This document shows positions 22,723-34,380 of a stretch of DNA of 64,000 nt, piece by piece. The stretch is from Megamerina dolium (taxonomy: Eukaryota; Arthropoda; Insecta; Diptera; Megamerinidae), in NCBI GenBank assembly GCA_963854835.1, contig OY978525.1:76733628-76797627 (forward strand), written 5' to 3'. The translations under genes were made by a program, and so were the position numbers. How positions within the stretch are numbered: position 1 is the stretch's first letter; every line of letters starts with the position of its first letter. The notes below the pieces were generated by a model. The model had not been told where the DNA came from and searched no databases. It saw only the letters and a list, made by a program, of their open reading frames with translations.

Positions 22723-23157
22723 ACAAAGTCCAAAATGTCGAAACATTACACAAGAAACATGATTTCGATATACCAAAGGATAAGTTCAGTCACGGGTCAG
22801 CACGATTGCCTAGTGACACATCTGAGCAAACAAAAGCTACAGTGTACAATAAGGAAGATGATGTTCCAACAAAGAAAAGACGTACATCCATGCATCAAGG
22901 AATTAAGACGCATTAGCGAAAACCAAACTAGTTCAGCTGAAGGAGATTACATCTCCAAACTACCATCATCAGGCAGTCAGCTACGCCGCACTCTTGCTAT
23001 CAACCATATTATTGATTGTCGGTCTAATTTGGAAAATACGCAGCGTCAAACCATCAAGCGCACCAGCCAGTTCAGGAACTACTGCTCCTCAACCACGCCC
23101 ACGGCAACAAACGGTTGAGAACGTATGTTAAATTGAGTCTAGTTGAACAATTGTTCA
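22723..23157 (+). other. BEL1 3' internal region, remnant reading frames
   Basis: After the truncated integrase, short frames read through 22916 and 23118. The last contains RRTLAINHIIDC and a Ser/Thr-rich end. It could be the tail of integrase or of an extra ORF joined by deletion. I do not recognise it. The polypurine tract CGCGGGGGCAGAA (23159-23171) lies directly before the 3' LTR. Confidence 0.5.
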
Positions 23158-23171
23158 ACGCGGGGGCAGAA

Positions 23172-23818
23172 TGTTTAATTCTTAAACATATATTTAGTCT
23201 GTAAGAATTTATGAAATATATGTATGTGTATATAAAAGTTCATCATATTGCACAATCATTATATTGTATTGCATATTTGTAACCTTGACAGCATATGACC
23301 GCGAGTAAACTCTATATACAGTTTATAAAATCATAAATGCAGTGTCATCATTATATGACCGCTAATGAACCAAAAAACAACAGCGTTTGCTGTTGTTACG
23401 TATAATGGTCAATATGCTTTGCCTAAATATGCTGTCAAGGCATTAATTGTATATTGTTATATTTTAAATCAATTATATGTACATGCAATATTTAAGGCAA
23501 ATTATGTAAAAATGCATATTAACACATATTTGCATTAATTGTGATTTCTTATGTTAAATCAATATATGTATAGGCAATATTTTGTAATAAATAGAGAAAT
23601 CGACTACAGGTCGATGTTCAATTGATCACGAATAATTAGTTCGTCTAGTTGTTTTTAATCACACACGCAATCCAGGTTCAAGTGCCTGTGTTTGCATTCT
23701 CTTTTTTTTGTTGCCATAAGTATTCCAGGATCAAGTGCCTGTGTTTACTTTTTGGCATAGTTACGAAGTCTAGAGCATTCCAGGCGAATCGCTTGTGTTT
23801 GCATCGCTAGACGTAACA
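23172..23818 (+). repeat. BEL1 3' LTR
   Basis: 647 bp, preceded by a polypurine tract and followed by the AATAC target duplication and the rest of the host transposase. Confidence 0.95.
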
Positions 23819-24128
23819 AATACCATTGGATTTCTTTTTATGGGGCTTTATCAAGTCACTGGTCCATGCCAACAAGCCAGCAACTTTAGACGAGCTCAAA
23901 GACAACATCCAACTCGAAATTGCCAACGTTCGTCACAACGAGTGGTGGAAAATTGGGTCCAAAGAATCGACCGCTGTAAACGGGCTCGTGGTGGTCATAT
24001 GACCGAAATCGAATTTCATTCATAAAATGTAATGCTTGCAATATATTCTCAATAAATTTGAACTCAATATCTCAAATATTTCTGTATTTTATTAATAGAT
24101 AAAATTGTTATGTCCCTAATGGAAAACC

Positions 24129-24132
<4 letters not shown>

Positions 24133-24195
<63 letters not shown>

Positions 24196-24202
24196 ATGTA
24201 TG

Positions 24203-24236
<34 letters not shown>

Positions 24237-24239
24237 ATG

Positions 24240-24288
<49 letters not shown>

Positions 24289-24304
24289 ATAATATATATC
24301 TATA

Positions 24305-24360
<56 letters not shown>
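24133..24360. repeat. (TA)n microsatellite, right side
   Basis: TA repeats with TATGTATG and CTATAA interruptions. Together with 18259-18398 this is the microsatellite that received the IS630-type element. Long Tyr/Ile open frames across it are artefacts of the repeat. Confidence 0.93.
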
Positions 24361-24362
<2 letters not shown>

Positions 24363-24533
24363 AGAAGTAAAAAGAAATTCATAATTTTTCCAATAGATGG
24401 CTTTAGTAATCTGTATCTCGCATTGTATAAGGGCGATCGGATTACGCTAGAAAGATAGGATTTCGTACTGAGCAAACTTTTCAGGCAGCTTTGTGATTGC
24501 TTCCCTCAGTATTGTTTAACGACACGTCAAAAA

Positions 24534-25235
24534 TGAACACCAGTAAAGAGAAAATACGCCATATTTTACAATTTTTCTTCGATAAAGGCAAAATCGCATG
24601 CCAGACGGCTGAAAATGTGAATAGCGTCGATGGAAATCGTCGAGTCTGACCGTCATGTAAGCACTATTTCTATTTCCCAGGAGCTGAACATTGCACAAAA
24701 AACTGTTTGGAACCATTTAAATAAGGCTGGATACAAAAAGAAGCTCGATGTATGGGCGAAACACGAGTTAACGCAAAACCTCATGGACCGAATTTCCATC
24801 TGCGAATCGCTGATGAATCGCAACAAAATCGATCCATTTCTGAAGCGGATGGTTACTGGTGATGAAAAGTGGGTCACTTACGACAACGTCAAGCAAAAAC
24901 GGTCGTGGTCGAATCGCCGTGAGTCGGCACAAACGGTGGCCAAGCCAGGATTGATGGTCAGGAAGGTTTTGATATGTGTTTGGTGGAGTTGGCAGGGAAT
25001 CATCTACTATGAGCTGCTCCCATTCGACCAAACTCTTAATTCTGACCTGTACTGTCAACAATTGTACCGTCTAAAGGAAGCAATCGCCCAGAAGCGTCCA
25101 GCTTTGGCCAATAGGCGAGGAATTGTGTTCCATCAGGACAACACCAGGCCACACACATCGATAGTGACTCGCCAGAAGCTCCGGGAGCTTGGTTGGAAGG
25201 TTCCTATGCATCCACCTTTAAGTCCGGACCTGATT
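24534..25235 (+). pseudogene. Mariner transposase relic, C-terminus lost
   Basis: A start at 24534 (MNTSKEKIRHILQFFF) is separated by a deletion or frameshift near 24610-24630 from a 208-codon frame. That frame has a helix-turn-helix segment (SISQELNIAQKTVWNHLNKA), MVTGDEKWVTYD with the first Asp, and VFHQDNTRPHTS with the second Asp. Homology stops at PPLSPDL near 25232, just before the third catalytic Asp. I see no TIR at either side. The remaining C-terminal part is not found nearby. Confidence 0.85.
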
Positions 25236-25318
25236 GCTGGGTTTAAATATCGATAAACCGCATACTCTCATACATATATCGATACTCTTGTGCATACGAT
25301 GCCTTTGGTCATATTTAC

Positions 25319-26374
25319 CAGAGCTGTAAAAGAATTGAATTATTACGGAATTCACTAACCCTTAATTCATTTAAAAGCTGCATCAACGAGGCTGCACTCT
25401 TTTACTTCGAATTTATTAAAGAATGACAGACGAACCATTCATCATTCTCAAAAGCTTAAAATTATCACACTTTCCCATTCAGTAAAGAGTGGGAATTGAA
25501 AAATATCAATCCCATTCTTGAAAGGCTTAAAAATATGATGAATTCATTCAATATTATAATTCTTTTACACTCTGAAATACTCTGAAATACTGGAAATATG
25601 ATATTATTTATTACCATGAAAAGCATAGCTGTTTTGGAACAAAACCCATGGTGATATTATGAAGGTAGAGCAACTACAAAAATTCCTCTTGGATGCGCAT
25701 TATGTCAGAAACTGGCTTTTTATAGTGACGCGCTGTTTTGTGTTTTTTTTTTCAACTTCTTCTTTTTCCATGTGTTTGTTGTTGTTTTATTAACTTTTTC
25801 TCCTTCATTCATGAGAACTTTCCCAATGGCTCTACCTTGGGTTATTATACCATGACAAAACCAATCAGCTGTTATTATTCACATAAATAAATTTGATGTA
25901 ACTCGCACAGTACCCTGGAGTTTGTTATTGCATATGCAACAACGCACAAGAATTCCCTCTCTTTTCTTGAAGTAGTCTGCTGAATCGAGCTGCTCAATTT
26001 ATATACAATTTAATACAAATATGATAGAAAAAAATTTGTCATATAAAATAGCGTTTACAACAGCTTGTTGAGGCTCGTACTGTACTTCTGGTGACGACTT
26101 AACATTGATGCCTCTAACACAATTTTTTCTGAAATAGGACTATCAAACCAAATATCGAATAGTTCTTTCCATTCTTCAACGATGTGTTGACTTTGCGATG
26201 AAGAATTTTCACAATCAATTAAATCTTCATTTTCTTTTAAACACATTTTTAGAATTATCTCACAAGATTCACTTTGAAGAAATTCATGTTTGAAAAGGAA
26301 TTAATGGATCATTATCTTTTCAAAATTTAAATAAAAGAATTAAAAGTGAAAATGAGCACACTTTTACAGCTCTG
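25319..26374. mobile_element. hAT-like non-autonomous transposon 1, 8-bp TSD
   Basis: Ends CAGAGCTGTAAAAG and CTTTTACAGCTCTG form TIRs. The 8-bp target duplication ATATTTAC (25311-25318, 26375-26382) and the CAGAG end fit the hAT superfamily. The length is 1056 bp. The left ~600 bp match the right part of the element ending at 42371 in reverse orientation, and its last ~60 bp match that element's other end. No full transposase is present. It interrupts the LTR of the old BEL-derived element. Confidence 0.88.
26055..26246 (-). pseudogene. Short ORF in hAT-like element 1, unrecognised
   Basis: 63 codons including WKELFDIWFDSPISEKIV and a Ser/Gln-rich stretch. It is acidic in the first half. 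It may be a leftover of the parent transposase, but I cannot match it to a known domain. Confidence 0.35.
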
Positions 26375-27999
26375 ATATTTACACCAACGAAAACACAGCA
26401 GGTTGTTGTTGCAATATAAAACACACACTTCTATTTCACTTTTATATAACACTTTATTTAATATTATTGATTAATTTTATAAGTCAATGTATGTATATTA
26501 ATCGGGAGTAGGAGTATGTCGCACACTGCTTGAGAATTTGGGTTTTTGTTTATTTTCAATAATTTTTAAATTCAATTTTAATATCGGGTAACGCGGACTA
26601 CTTTGAATAGGGAGTTGATTAACAATAATAAGGAAGGTAATTAAAATAGAAAGTGATGAGAAAAAGTAAGTAGCGGAGTTCAAGAGAAGGAGAGAAAGAG
26701 AGAGAGAAAAAGCGAAATATAGCGGGATGAAATAGAATTACACTAGGGTTGCAAAATTTATACGGACAGTGCGCGACACACGTCTTCTGGCGGCGACATT
26801 CCGCCCCTTTGCAGGAATACTGCAAAAGAGACGGAACCTCCACCCGAGACGGGGGAAATGAGAAAAAAATTTAAGATAAGGAGTAAATAAAAATAAAAAT
26901 ATATTTCATATACCTTATACTAATCTTAAAAGCTACTTAAAATGAACTGTAAAATATTATTCGGATTTTTGCCGCTTAAAGATGTGTCGATTAGCCTCAG
27001 CATTTGGGGAAATCCAATCGGTACTCGGGATTTTGAATCTTATAAGAGTGAGAAAGAACCATAGCGGAGAGATGTTACATGTTGATTTGTGGGAATGATG
27101 ATTGCTGCGCTGAATGAATGTTGATTGTTGACTGTTGAAATATTGATTGAGAGAGATGTTGGGAGACAACATCAGAACAACAAAACTGTTTCCAAATTGC
27201 AAACTTTGTGGTTTCACAGTCTACTCTTTCCTTCCATCGTATATAGATAGGGTTAGTAGAGAGTATAAACAACAAGGGCTGGTCATAGACCAGATGTACA
27301 AGATATTAGGTCAACGTAGTTACCAACTAGCAAGTGTCTAGTTCAGATATACCGTATCGATAAATGCGAGTAGTATTAAATACTCCGAGTTCATTTTTAA
27401 GAGAGTAAGAGTATATGATGGGGAGTCTCGAAGTTCTTAACGTCTGCTGCAGTCCATATGAGTTTCATCAGTAATCAAATGCCACTTGCAACGATAATGG
27501 CTCTTAGAAAAATCGGATGTACAGTACGTAGAAATTTATCTTCATTGGTTCGTAGAACACGTGAAAAATCAACGAAGATATTCCAGATTATATTTCACAT
27601 ATACGTAGTAATCAGAAATGCGAGGTTGGTGGGATTAGCGGGGTATGTAATACATCCGACTGATCTAAAATGTGAAAGTTCGAGTTTAATGATATTACGA
27701 TGGTTGACTGAGGTCATGAAAAATTAGCAAATAGTGGGAAAATAACGCATGCACTATGAATGGGTGCAGGTAAATTACAATTCTCGTATCAGCATTTCCG
27801 TTAGAGTAATCTTTGGGAGCCAGTATTTAGCGAGATCGATTTCGTTGACTTTCGTAAATCATTTCGCTCGTCGAATGAATGAGACTTCTTTGGAGAGTGA
27901 TGCTTCGAATTTACTTTTCCGTTGAGTTCCTCTGTAGGGAATGTATTATTATGGGTTGTAGATATATTGATCGGGAGTTACTTATCTTTCTACATGATC

Positions 28000-28190
28000 T
28001 GTAAGATCTATTTTTTGCAGCTTGAGAGAGACTGGAGAAACGGCCAACATTAAGCTCCGTGCTCTGTGAAGTGAGGGATTATGTTGCTTTCCACAAAGAC
28101 ATGAAAACGTGCTGTGGCACTTTGCAACTGTAGGTTCGGATGAATTAATATTTTTAGTTGCTGTAATAGAGTTCCCGGGACTTTTCGGAT
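28000..28190 (-). pseudogene. BEL2 second zinc-binding module (decayed)
   Basis: Downstream of the protease in coding order. Reading around small frameshifts gives CHSTFSC and LCGKQHNPSLHRA-like sequence, then a run comparable to BEL3 at 54600-54780. It shows that the second module is present in both copies. Very short frames; recognised mainly by comparison with BEL3. Confidence 0.6.
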
Positions 28191-28212
28191 GTCGTCGACT
28201 ACTGTATTTCGT

Positions 28213-28740
28213 CTACATGGTAGTGCTTCGAACACCGTGAGACGAGCAAGGGAGTTTATCGAAACTTATTACAGTATGGAATGAAGAAACTGCTCTATGT
28301 AATTTTGATTTCGTATAACGACCAGTAACTAGACATCCAAAAACGGTGTTTTGTGCCATCAAACTTCCAAGAATGCCGTTTTCCACTTCGAATACTAGTG
28401 ATGAGTATATATCAGCTACTAATGTTATATCCGCAGGCGATCTTCTGTGTAGATTTACGTCTGCCAACCGTAAACCAGAGAGCTCTTTACGTAAGTTGGT
28501 GGATATCGGATATGATGGTAGTTTTGCTGTAAGTTTCTCTAATACGAAAGTAACAACATTCAATAAAAAAATCGAGTCAATCGGAGAACCGATCACCAAT
28601 GAACACCTTTTCGTCAGATGTGCAGTAACTACCCCATTCATGGCAGTTACTTCAGTGCGAACGTCGCAAACAGGGAGGCGTAGTCTGTCACGTAAATGTT
28701 CTGACATGAAGGTCGCTCCGGAGCCTGAGTCGATCTAATG
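28213..28740 (-). pseudogene. BEL2 aspartic protease region
   Basis: The frame reads IDSGSGATFMSEHLRDRL near 28735-28685, with the DSG catalytic triplet of retroviral-type aspartic proteases. It continues through TEVTAMNGVV to ADITLVADIYSSLVFEVENG and AQNTVFGCLVTGR, a conserved order in BEL/Pao protease domains. About 165 codons are open. BEL3 has lost this segment by deletion. An upstream stop makes it non-functional as it stands. Confidence 0.85.
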
Positions 28741-28759
28741 TAAATGTCTTGTTCTAATG

Positions 28760-31340
28760 TCGGATATGTACAAGTGCTCTTCCAAGGAGCATTGTGGAAT
28801 CTGCTGTTGAAGATTTTGCTGTATCCAAAGCTGTAAGATGATTCTCAGCGTTGACGGCTTGGTGCTGGGAAGTAAACGACTAATAATGTCGACCAGACGA
28901 TGTTCCAGCGGAAGTTGGGCACAGGAGTTGCTTCACGAAGAATGCTCAATGAGTTTTCCAGTCTGTAAAGAAGGTAATGGTGTCATTTTCTGCAAAATGA
29001 GCACATGAACAGGCTCTTGCAATTACTGTAGTCGTGGGAGTTCGCGCGGCAGTTTGTGCACAGAGTGTGCCTTCTGACGATATTATACAAGGTGCGACAA
29101 TTATGTATTAAGACTCGAACCATATCTCAGCAACCAAGCGCTCCATCTATGTGTATTTTGAAGCTTCAACCTTCCTCTACTAACTGTCAAAATTTCATGG
29201 CATTTAGTTGACATTTAATGTTTATTGACATTCATTTTACAAAACACGTGTTTGTTTGATGTTGAAATTTTAACATTGAGCAAAGAGCGGTCATTAAATT
29301 CCACGCAAAAATTTGGTGAAAGTGCATCAGAAACATTCGGAATGATGCAGCAAGCGTATGGCGATGCTTGCTTATCAAGATCAAATGTTTTTATATAGCA
29401 TAAACGGTTTGTGGATGGCAGAGAGTCGCTGGAAGATGAAATAAAAGAAGGAAGACCAATTTCACTGTGGACGCCGGAAGCGATTTTAATACAGAAGACC
29501 GCAATGCTTCAGTGAAAATGATGGAAAGGCCTTAAACATCAACAGAGAAACTATCCGACTCATTATTCATGAGGATTTGGGCAAAACAAAGGTCTGCGCG
29601 AGATTTGTTCCACACACATTGACCGAGGACGAAAAATTAATGAGAGCCAGTCATTCTAAAGACATGGTTGCAGCTGCAGAAAATGATCTAAACTTCCTGA
29701 AAACAATTGTTACGGGTGATGAAACATGGTGTTTCTAATACGATCCAGAAACCAAGCGTCAAAGTGTGGAATGGAAATCAAAAACTCACCACAAGCCAAA
29801 AAAACACGAAAAGTTCCATAAAAAATCAAAACAATGCTCATCACATTCTTCGATAGCAAAGGAATTATACACAAAGAATTTGTTCCAATTGATCAAACAG
29901 TTACTTCTGCATGTTACCTCGAAGATTTGAAGAGTTTGATGTCCAGAATCCGTCGTGTTCGGCCAGAATACCGCGATCCAAAAACTTGGTCTCTCGGAAT
30001 CAGGTCTGTGTGTTGAATCACCCGCCGTATTCACCTGATTTGGCACCGTGCGACTTCTTTTTGTTCCCAAAACTGAAATTGAAGTTGAAAGGATGCTTTT
30101 TTGATGACATTCAGACCATAAAACGGGCTTCGACGAGGGCACTGGAGTCAATTCCGAAAAAGCTGAGCTGGAACACGCGTTTGAATCACTATTAAATCGA
30201 TGTAACAAGTGTATTGAATCAGGAGGAGAATATTTCGAATAAATATACCGAAAAATTAGCAGATATCGTGCTTTAATTGTGTTTTCTAGAGGCAGTCTTA
30301 ATATATAATTGTCGCACCTAGTATCTCTCACCGATTGGCAATTTAAGAAAATCTGGACAATGACTAAGCGGGTGTGACTTTCGACACATTGGCAATCACG
30401 ATATGAAACATAGAAGTTATGTGTGTTTACTATTCGGGGGTGACCTGTACGATTGTATGATCGCTTAGAAGGATCAAATCGACTGGGTTGTCGATTAGGT
30501 GGCTGGCTGAATGGCAGAAAACCACCTCGGATATCTGACACAGATTTGAGAGTCTGATACCGCTCAGATAGGAAAGCGTCAAAATCGCTCCACTTCGGAA
30601 TTTCACGCTTATTCTTCAACGATTGCTCCCATAAACACAAGGTCTTAGGGGAGTTTTATTGAACATAAGTACAGGAAAATCGCGTCCCAGTGACTCGTGT
30701 CAACGGTCAAAAGTTTCAAGTTTGTAATGCAGTCGTTAATGGTTCGCTACAAGCGCTTTGAATTGGGACCGGTTTCATTGGTAACCGATTGTAAAGTGTC
30801 TTTAACTATATATTTATAAGTATCCTCTTTTCTTCGTACTGCTGTTCAAGATTGTATCAAGCCAGCGCGAAGCCATTGTTGGTGATGATATGCGCCACTT
30901 CACGTGTTTTTGGAGTAAGTGGTCCAATTTCTGTACTGGAGATAACCGGGAATTATTTCGATATAAAGCCGTAAACATGTCTCTGAAGCTCCCGATAAAA
31001 GCATCCTGTGTCACATGGCGGCAATTTAATAGGGGGAAATAAGTATTCATTATTTACTCCTTCAGCGGGTGGATTCGGAATTGCGGAAGAAGAGGAAACT
31101 CCGGGGGTGCCACTACCGAACACAGCTCGTGAAGATGAGCTCTCTATATGCCTCTTTAATTTGACTAATGTCAACATCTTCAGCTACTTCCTCTATTACG
31201 ATATGCCGTTTTGCAATCACTCCATAGGGTTTGGAATTCTTTTTTCTGCGCTTCCAAGCTAACTTTGTTATGCGTTTCTGGATTGATGGCATGAAAACAG
31301 CCACCAAATTCAATATTCTCTTCGGCGATAGCCTTGAAAC
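28760..31340 (-). pseudogene. BEL2 gag and first zinc module, split by mariner
   Basis: In coding order: EEVAEDVDISQIKEAYREL (about 31200), IPNPPAEGVNNEYLFPPIKL, the FRDMFTALYRNNSRLSPVQKL segment (about 30960) and LCLWEQSLKNKREIPKWSDF (about 30610). After the mariner the first zinc-binding module remains at about 28960-29085. Compared with the open BEL3 gag it is full of frameshifts. It is typical BEL gag, with the acidic N-terminus and the W-S-D-F segment. Confidence 0.8.
29088..30321 (+). mobile_element. Mariner transposon in BEL2, TA TSD
   Basis: TIRs of about 28 bp (inner part GGTGCGACAATTAT) lie at both ends, flanked by TA (29086-29087, 30322-30323). The length is 1234 bp, close to full-length mariner. 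The transposase (about 29290-30240) is broken by frameshifts but all landmarks can be read: a GKPIS-like linker, VTGDETW with the first Asp, and YSPDLAPCDFFLF with the third. A stop lies right after DETWCF. Orientation is opposite to BEL2. Confidence 0.9.
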
Positions 31341-32161
31341 GATTGAGAGCTGATATTTCGAAGATTAATAGTTCCTTTCAGGACACTTGCTCGATATAGC
31401 GTGAAAGGTTTCAAATGATCATGTAATCCAATTAATCAATATTAACTCTAAATCAAATTGATAAAATTGCACAACCGTAGCGGGAAAAAAGTAAAAAACA
31501 TTTGCAATTTAATATGTAATAATTCAACACCAGAATCGCTTGCTGGTACCCACTGTTACAGCTTAATAGCAATGGCTAATAAATAATTGGTGGCAACAAC
31601 AATCGTGAAGTATTTTTCTTGTCCGTTGTGAAATTGCAAAATTAAGGACCACTTTGATCTCGTCGGAGGTGTATACAAATAATGAATAATTGTTCAATTG
31701 TTCAATAGTTTCTCTGGGATCACTTGATATATTTTTTTTAATTGTATTAATATATACTTCTGTAATGTAAATGGTGTGTGGAATATGTGAGATATGATCT
31801 CAATACACTGATGAACAACACTTCAAATAATGAGAGGAAGAAAGTAAGCGGGAAATTCAATGAAAACAAAATAGATCAACCAAGAGTGCGTTTTGCCGTC
31901 GGTAAAACAATATCAATTGTATCAAAATCTATTATGTTGTAATTTCTAAATTTTTGCAGCTATATGGGAGAGCGTATTTAGAGAAAAGAAATATTTAACT
32001 CAACGAGAGATTCGCCTGAAGTTAGATCGGGTTTTGTATAACAAAAAATAAAGAAACCAACAATAGTTTGTGTCGCAAGAATTTATGAAATGTTTTTTGT
32101 TGATTTTAGCGGGATGTGACGAGCATTCACACATAAATGCAAACACTCACATGCCCACATA

Positions 32162-33031
32162 CGAGGGCGGATTGATAATGAAGCTACCTAAGCAGGAAAA
32201 AAACATTTCTTTTTTTTCAAAAACCATTTATTTCTCAACATAGTCTCCTTTTACTTCGACACACTTAGTAAGACGACATTCCAACTTTTTTATACCATCT
32301 GAATAATACGATTTCGGGAACCCCTCAAAATACGAGTTAGTTTCGGTAATAACTTCTTCGTTTGAGCTGAATCTTTTTCCTGCGAGCCATTTTTTCAAGT
32401 TTGGAAACAGGAAAAAGTCACTAGGAGCTAAATCTGACCAATCGGAGTGTATATCACGTAATTTTAGCATCGTATCTAATGCTGTTCGACACTCAGCAAA
32501 CGCGGCCGATAGCTTGCTGATAGCTTTTTCATATGCAAATGTTCATGCAAAATGTTGAATACACGTTCATATGAGATGTTTACCATTTCAACAATCTCAC
32601 GCAACTGGACTCGGCGATCATTCATAACGATATTGAGGATTTTCTTGATATTTTCTTCAGTAACCACCTCTTTTGGCCTTCCTGTTGATGGTATTGTTGC
32701 AGTGCTTGTTCTTTAAATTCAGCAATCCAATATTTTACCATGTAATCTGACAGAGCAGACTCACCGTAATGTTTATCGAGCTTTTCTTTTGTCTCTTTCG
32801 CCGTTTTCCCTTTCAAATAATAGTGTTTAATCACTGCACAAAATTTGCTTTTTCCATTTTTCGAGAAACACAAAAGTTGGTTATTTCAAACGACTACAAC
32901 AAATAAACTAATCGATGAATTTGGGTGAAATTTTAACAGCTGACGTTTGACAGATCTCAATTTAAAAAAAAGTGTTTGTGTTTGTGCTGCCTTTTTCGTA
33001 CTTAGGTAGCTTCTTTATCAATCCGCCCTCG
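32162..33031 (-). mobile_element. Internally deleted mariner with intact TIRs
   Basis: TIRs of about 31 bp begin CGAGGGCGGATTGATAA, flanked by TA (32160-32161, 33032-33033). The length is 870 bp. Minus-strand frames give the N-terminal DNA-binding part (32873-32476: AVIKHYYLKGKTAKETKEKL, then ENIKKILNIVMNDRRVQL). They then jump to the C-terminus (32440-32228: SDLAPSDFFLFPNLKKWLAG ... GDYVEK). The middle with the first two catalytic Asp residues is deleted. It could move only if transposase is supplied in trans. Confidence 0.92.
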
Positions 33032-33135
33032 TACATATATCGACATGTATTTGTAACCATACGTATGTCTACACACATAATTTTACCCCATGCGTACCAC
33101 CTTATACCTCTCTATAACATCATACATAGTACACA

Positions 33136-33277
33136 CTACTGAAGATATATTCTTTCATATCCATGCATTTCTATGCTCATACTTGAAAAATGTAAATACT
33201 CACATGCACATACACCCACGATCGTGTCCACAAAATGTAATTACTCACACACATATACACATACATACACATGCACT
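33136..33277. repeat. Palindrome left arm, outer segment
   Basis: Near-perfect inverted match of 49485-49627. Its inner end is an ACAY-type run (CACACACATATACACATAC) that received LINE A. Homology to the right arm starts at ACTACTGAAG. Confidence 0.9.
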
Positions 33278-33668
33278 CCCTCCCGGACGGTCTGATCCGC
33301 GGTGGGTATCAGGAACCAGCCCCTTCGGGCCTTACTCAGGAAGTGTGTATTGGACGCAGGAGTTGTAGCTTGCGTTGCTCCGGGTGAGCGTCGGTTCGTC
33401 CGTGTTTTTCGGAACCGGCAAAGCGAAGGACAGGTCTCAGGGAACTGGGGTAGAGGCATAGTTCCCGAGGGTATAACCGTTCCTGTCTATTTCAGCCCGC
33501 CCCCTTACACACGATGCGCTGGTACAGAAAGTAAATGGAGAAATTAAACAACAACAATAACAGCAGTATTAACAGCAACATCGTAATAAGTAGCGGCACA
33601 CAAACTCGTGGTGATAGTGGAAGCAAGGTGTTTAAGCTGATCCAGCCAAGAGAACACCGATTACAAGT

Positions 33669-34380
33669 GGAGTGTGCAACATAGTGGACAATACTCCAAA
33701 AGATGATAAAACCGAAGCTGACCCTTTTAAGCGTGCATCAAAACTGGTGCGATCGCCCATTAGGGCACTAACTGTAGAAAAACCAACAAGAGCGCGATCA
33801 TCGCCACCTGCGCTGCAGAATATCACGCCTCTGGCTGAAGCGACACAAGAAGAATAAACCCGACCACGAAGAAGTGATCAAGCCAATGGCGAGTGCGAGA
33901 GGGAAGGATGGAAGTAATAATCCTGCAAAAGGTAAAGAAAGTGCCGAGAAGGAGAATGGCTGGACGTAGGTCAAGCGCAAAACACAAACCGCTAAGAAGA
34001 AAGCAACCTATACGCCGCCCCCGAGACCGGATGCGACAGTCATTGCATGTGCTGGAAACATGTCATACAGCGACATACTTAAAAAAAAAAATAAATATGT
34101 GGCACTTAAAGCCCCAAAGGGCTCATTGGCCGAGCTTCTCTTCCGAGCCGGAAGGCGGTGGTAAGCCTTCCGGCTTTGGATGCAAGGCGACTGCTTGACG
34201 CTCAGAAGATCAAGATTGGATGGGTGGTCTGTCGAATAAGGGAAAAGCTTAACCTGAAGAAGTGTTTCAGGTGCTTGGAATACGGACATGTGGCAAAGGC
34301 GTACATCAACGTGGACGATAGGAAGCATGAACTGTGGCGAGAAGGGTCACTTCGCAAAGGTATGCGACAAAAAATCTATT
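33669..34380 (+). pseudogene. LINE A ORF1 (gag-like)
   Basis: Starts near MCNIVDNTPKDDKTEADPF. It has a Lys/Arg/Pro-rich middle and, after frameshifts, YSDILKKKNKYVALK near 34070. It ends with a zinc knuckle, CFRCLEYGHVAKA, whose last Cys is lost (34265-34305). The YxDIL and KIGWVVCR segments before the knuckle are shared in pattern with LINEs B and C. At least three frame breaks. Confidence 0.75.

Larger units (their letters stand above)
19015..23818 (+). mobile_element. BEL/Pao LTR retrotransposon (BEL1), 5-bp TSD
   Basis: Two 647-bp LTRs (19015-19661, 23172-23818) begin TGTTTAATTC and end GACGTAACA. The insertion is flanked by the 5-bp repeat AATAC (19010-19014, 23819-23823). I count about three differences between the LTRs (for example 19383-region A versus G, and two near 19565/23722), so it is young. 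A primer-binding site, a tandem-repeat leader, a BEL-type pol and a polypurine tract are present. Gag and much of integrase are missing, so it is non-autonomous. Confidence 0.95.
18512..24024 (+). pseudogene. IS630-type transposase, deleted and interrupted
   Basis: The N-terminus at 18512 (MVKFTHEPRLEIIKNYYRNS) is joined by deletion near 18600 to FNDEAYFWPNGCVNKQN, which carries the first catalytic Asp. QKVTVWCGFHEEGVIGPYF and WFQQDGATSHTA (second Asp) follow. The frame is then cut by BEL1 just before the LDFFLWG block, which resumes at 23824 (PLDFFLWGFIKSLVHANKP) and runs to about 24024. A stop lies near 18689. It was already inactive before BEL1 arrived because most of the DNA-binding region is missing. 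Confidence 0.85.
26383..32125 (-). mobile_element. Old BEL-derived LTR element (BEL2), no RT or integrase
   Basis: Minus-strand element collinear with BEL3 at 53162-58679. An LTR part ends CTTCTGGCGGCGACA at 26798 and is followed by the same polypurine region (TTCCGCCCC...CCACCCGAGAC). A 3' region, zinc module, protease and gag follow, then a leader matching 57880-58130 (GTGCGTTTTGCCGTCGG). The right LTR and primer site are missing; homology fades near 32125. The left LTR start is cut by hAT-like element 1. A mariner sits in the zinc-knuckle region (29088-30321). Confidence 0.82.

Noticed and set aside
22723..23157. Envelope-like gene in BEL1
   Set aside because: The frames are short, with no signal peptide and no convincing membrane anchor. 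More likely remnant integrase or 3' sequence joined by deletion.
26055..26246. hAT transposase gene
   Set aside because: Only 63 codons with no recognisable dimerisation or catalytic segment. The superfamily call rests on the TIRs and 8-bp TSD instead.
28346..28738. Plus-strand 130-codon gene
   Set aside because: It lies antisense to the BEL2 protease, whose minus-strand frame has clear DSG and conserved blocks.
33090..33280. Subtelomeric or telomeric repeat
   Set aside because: The ACAY-like run is short and irregular and is explained as the LINE target; no telomeric array is present.
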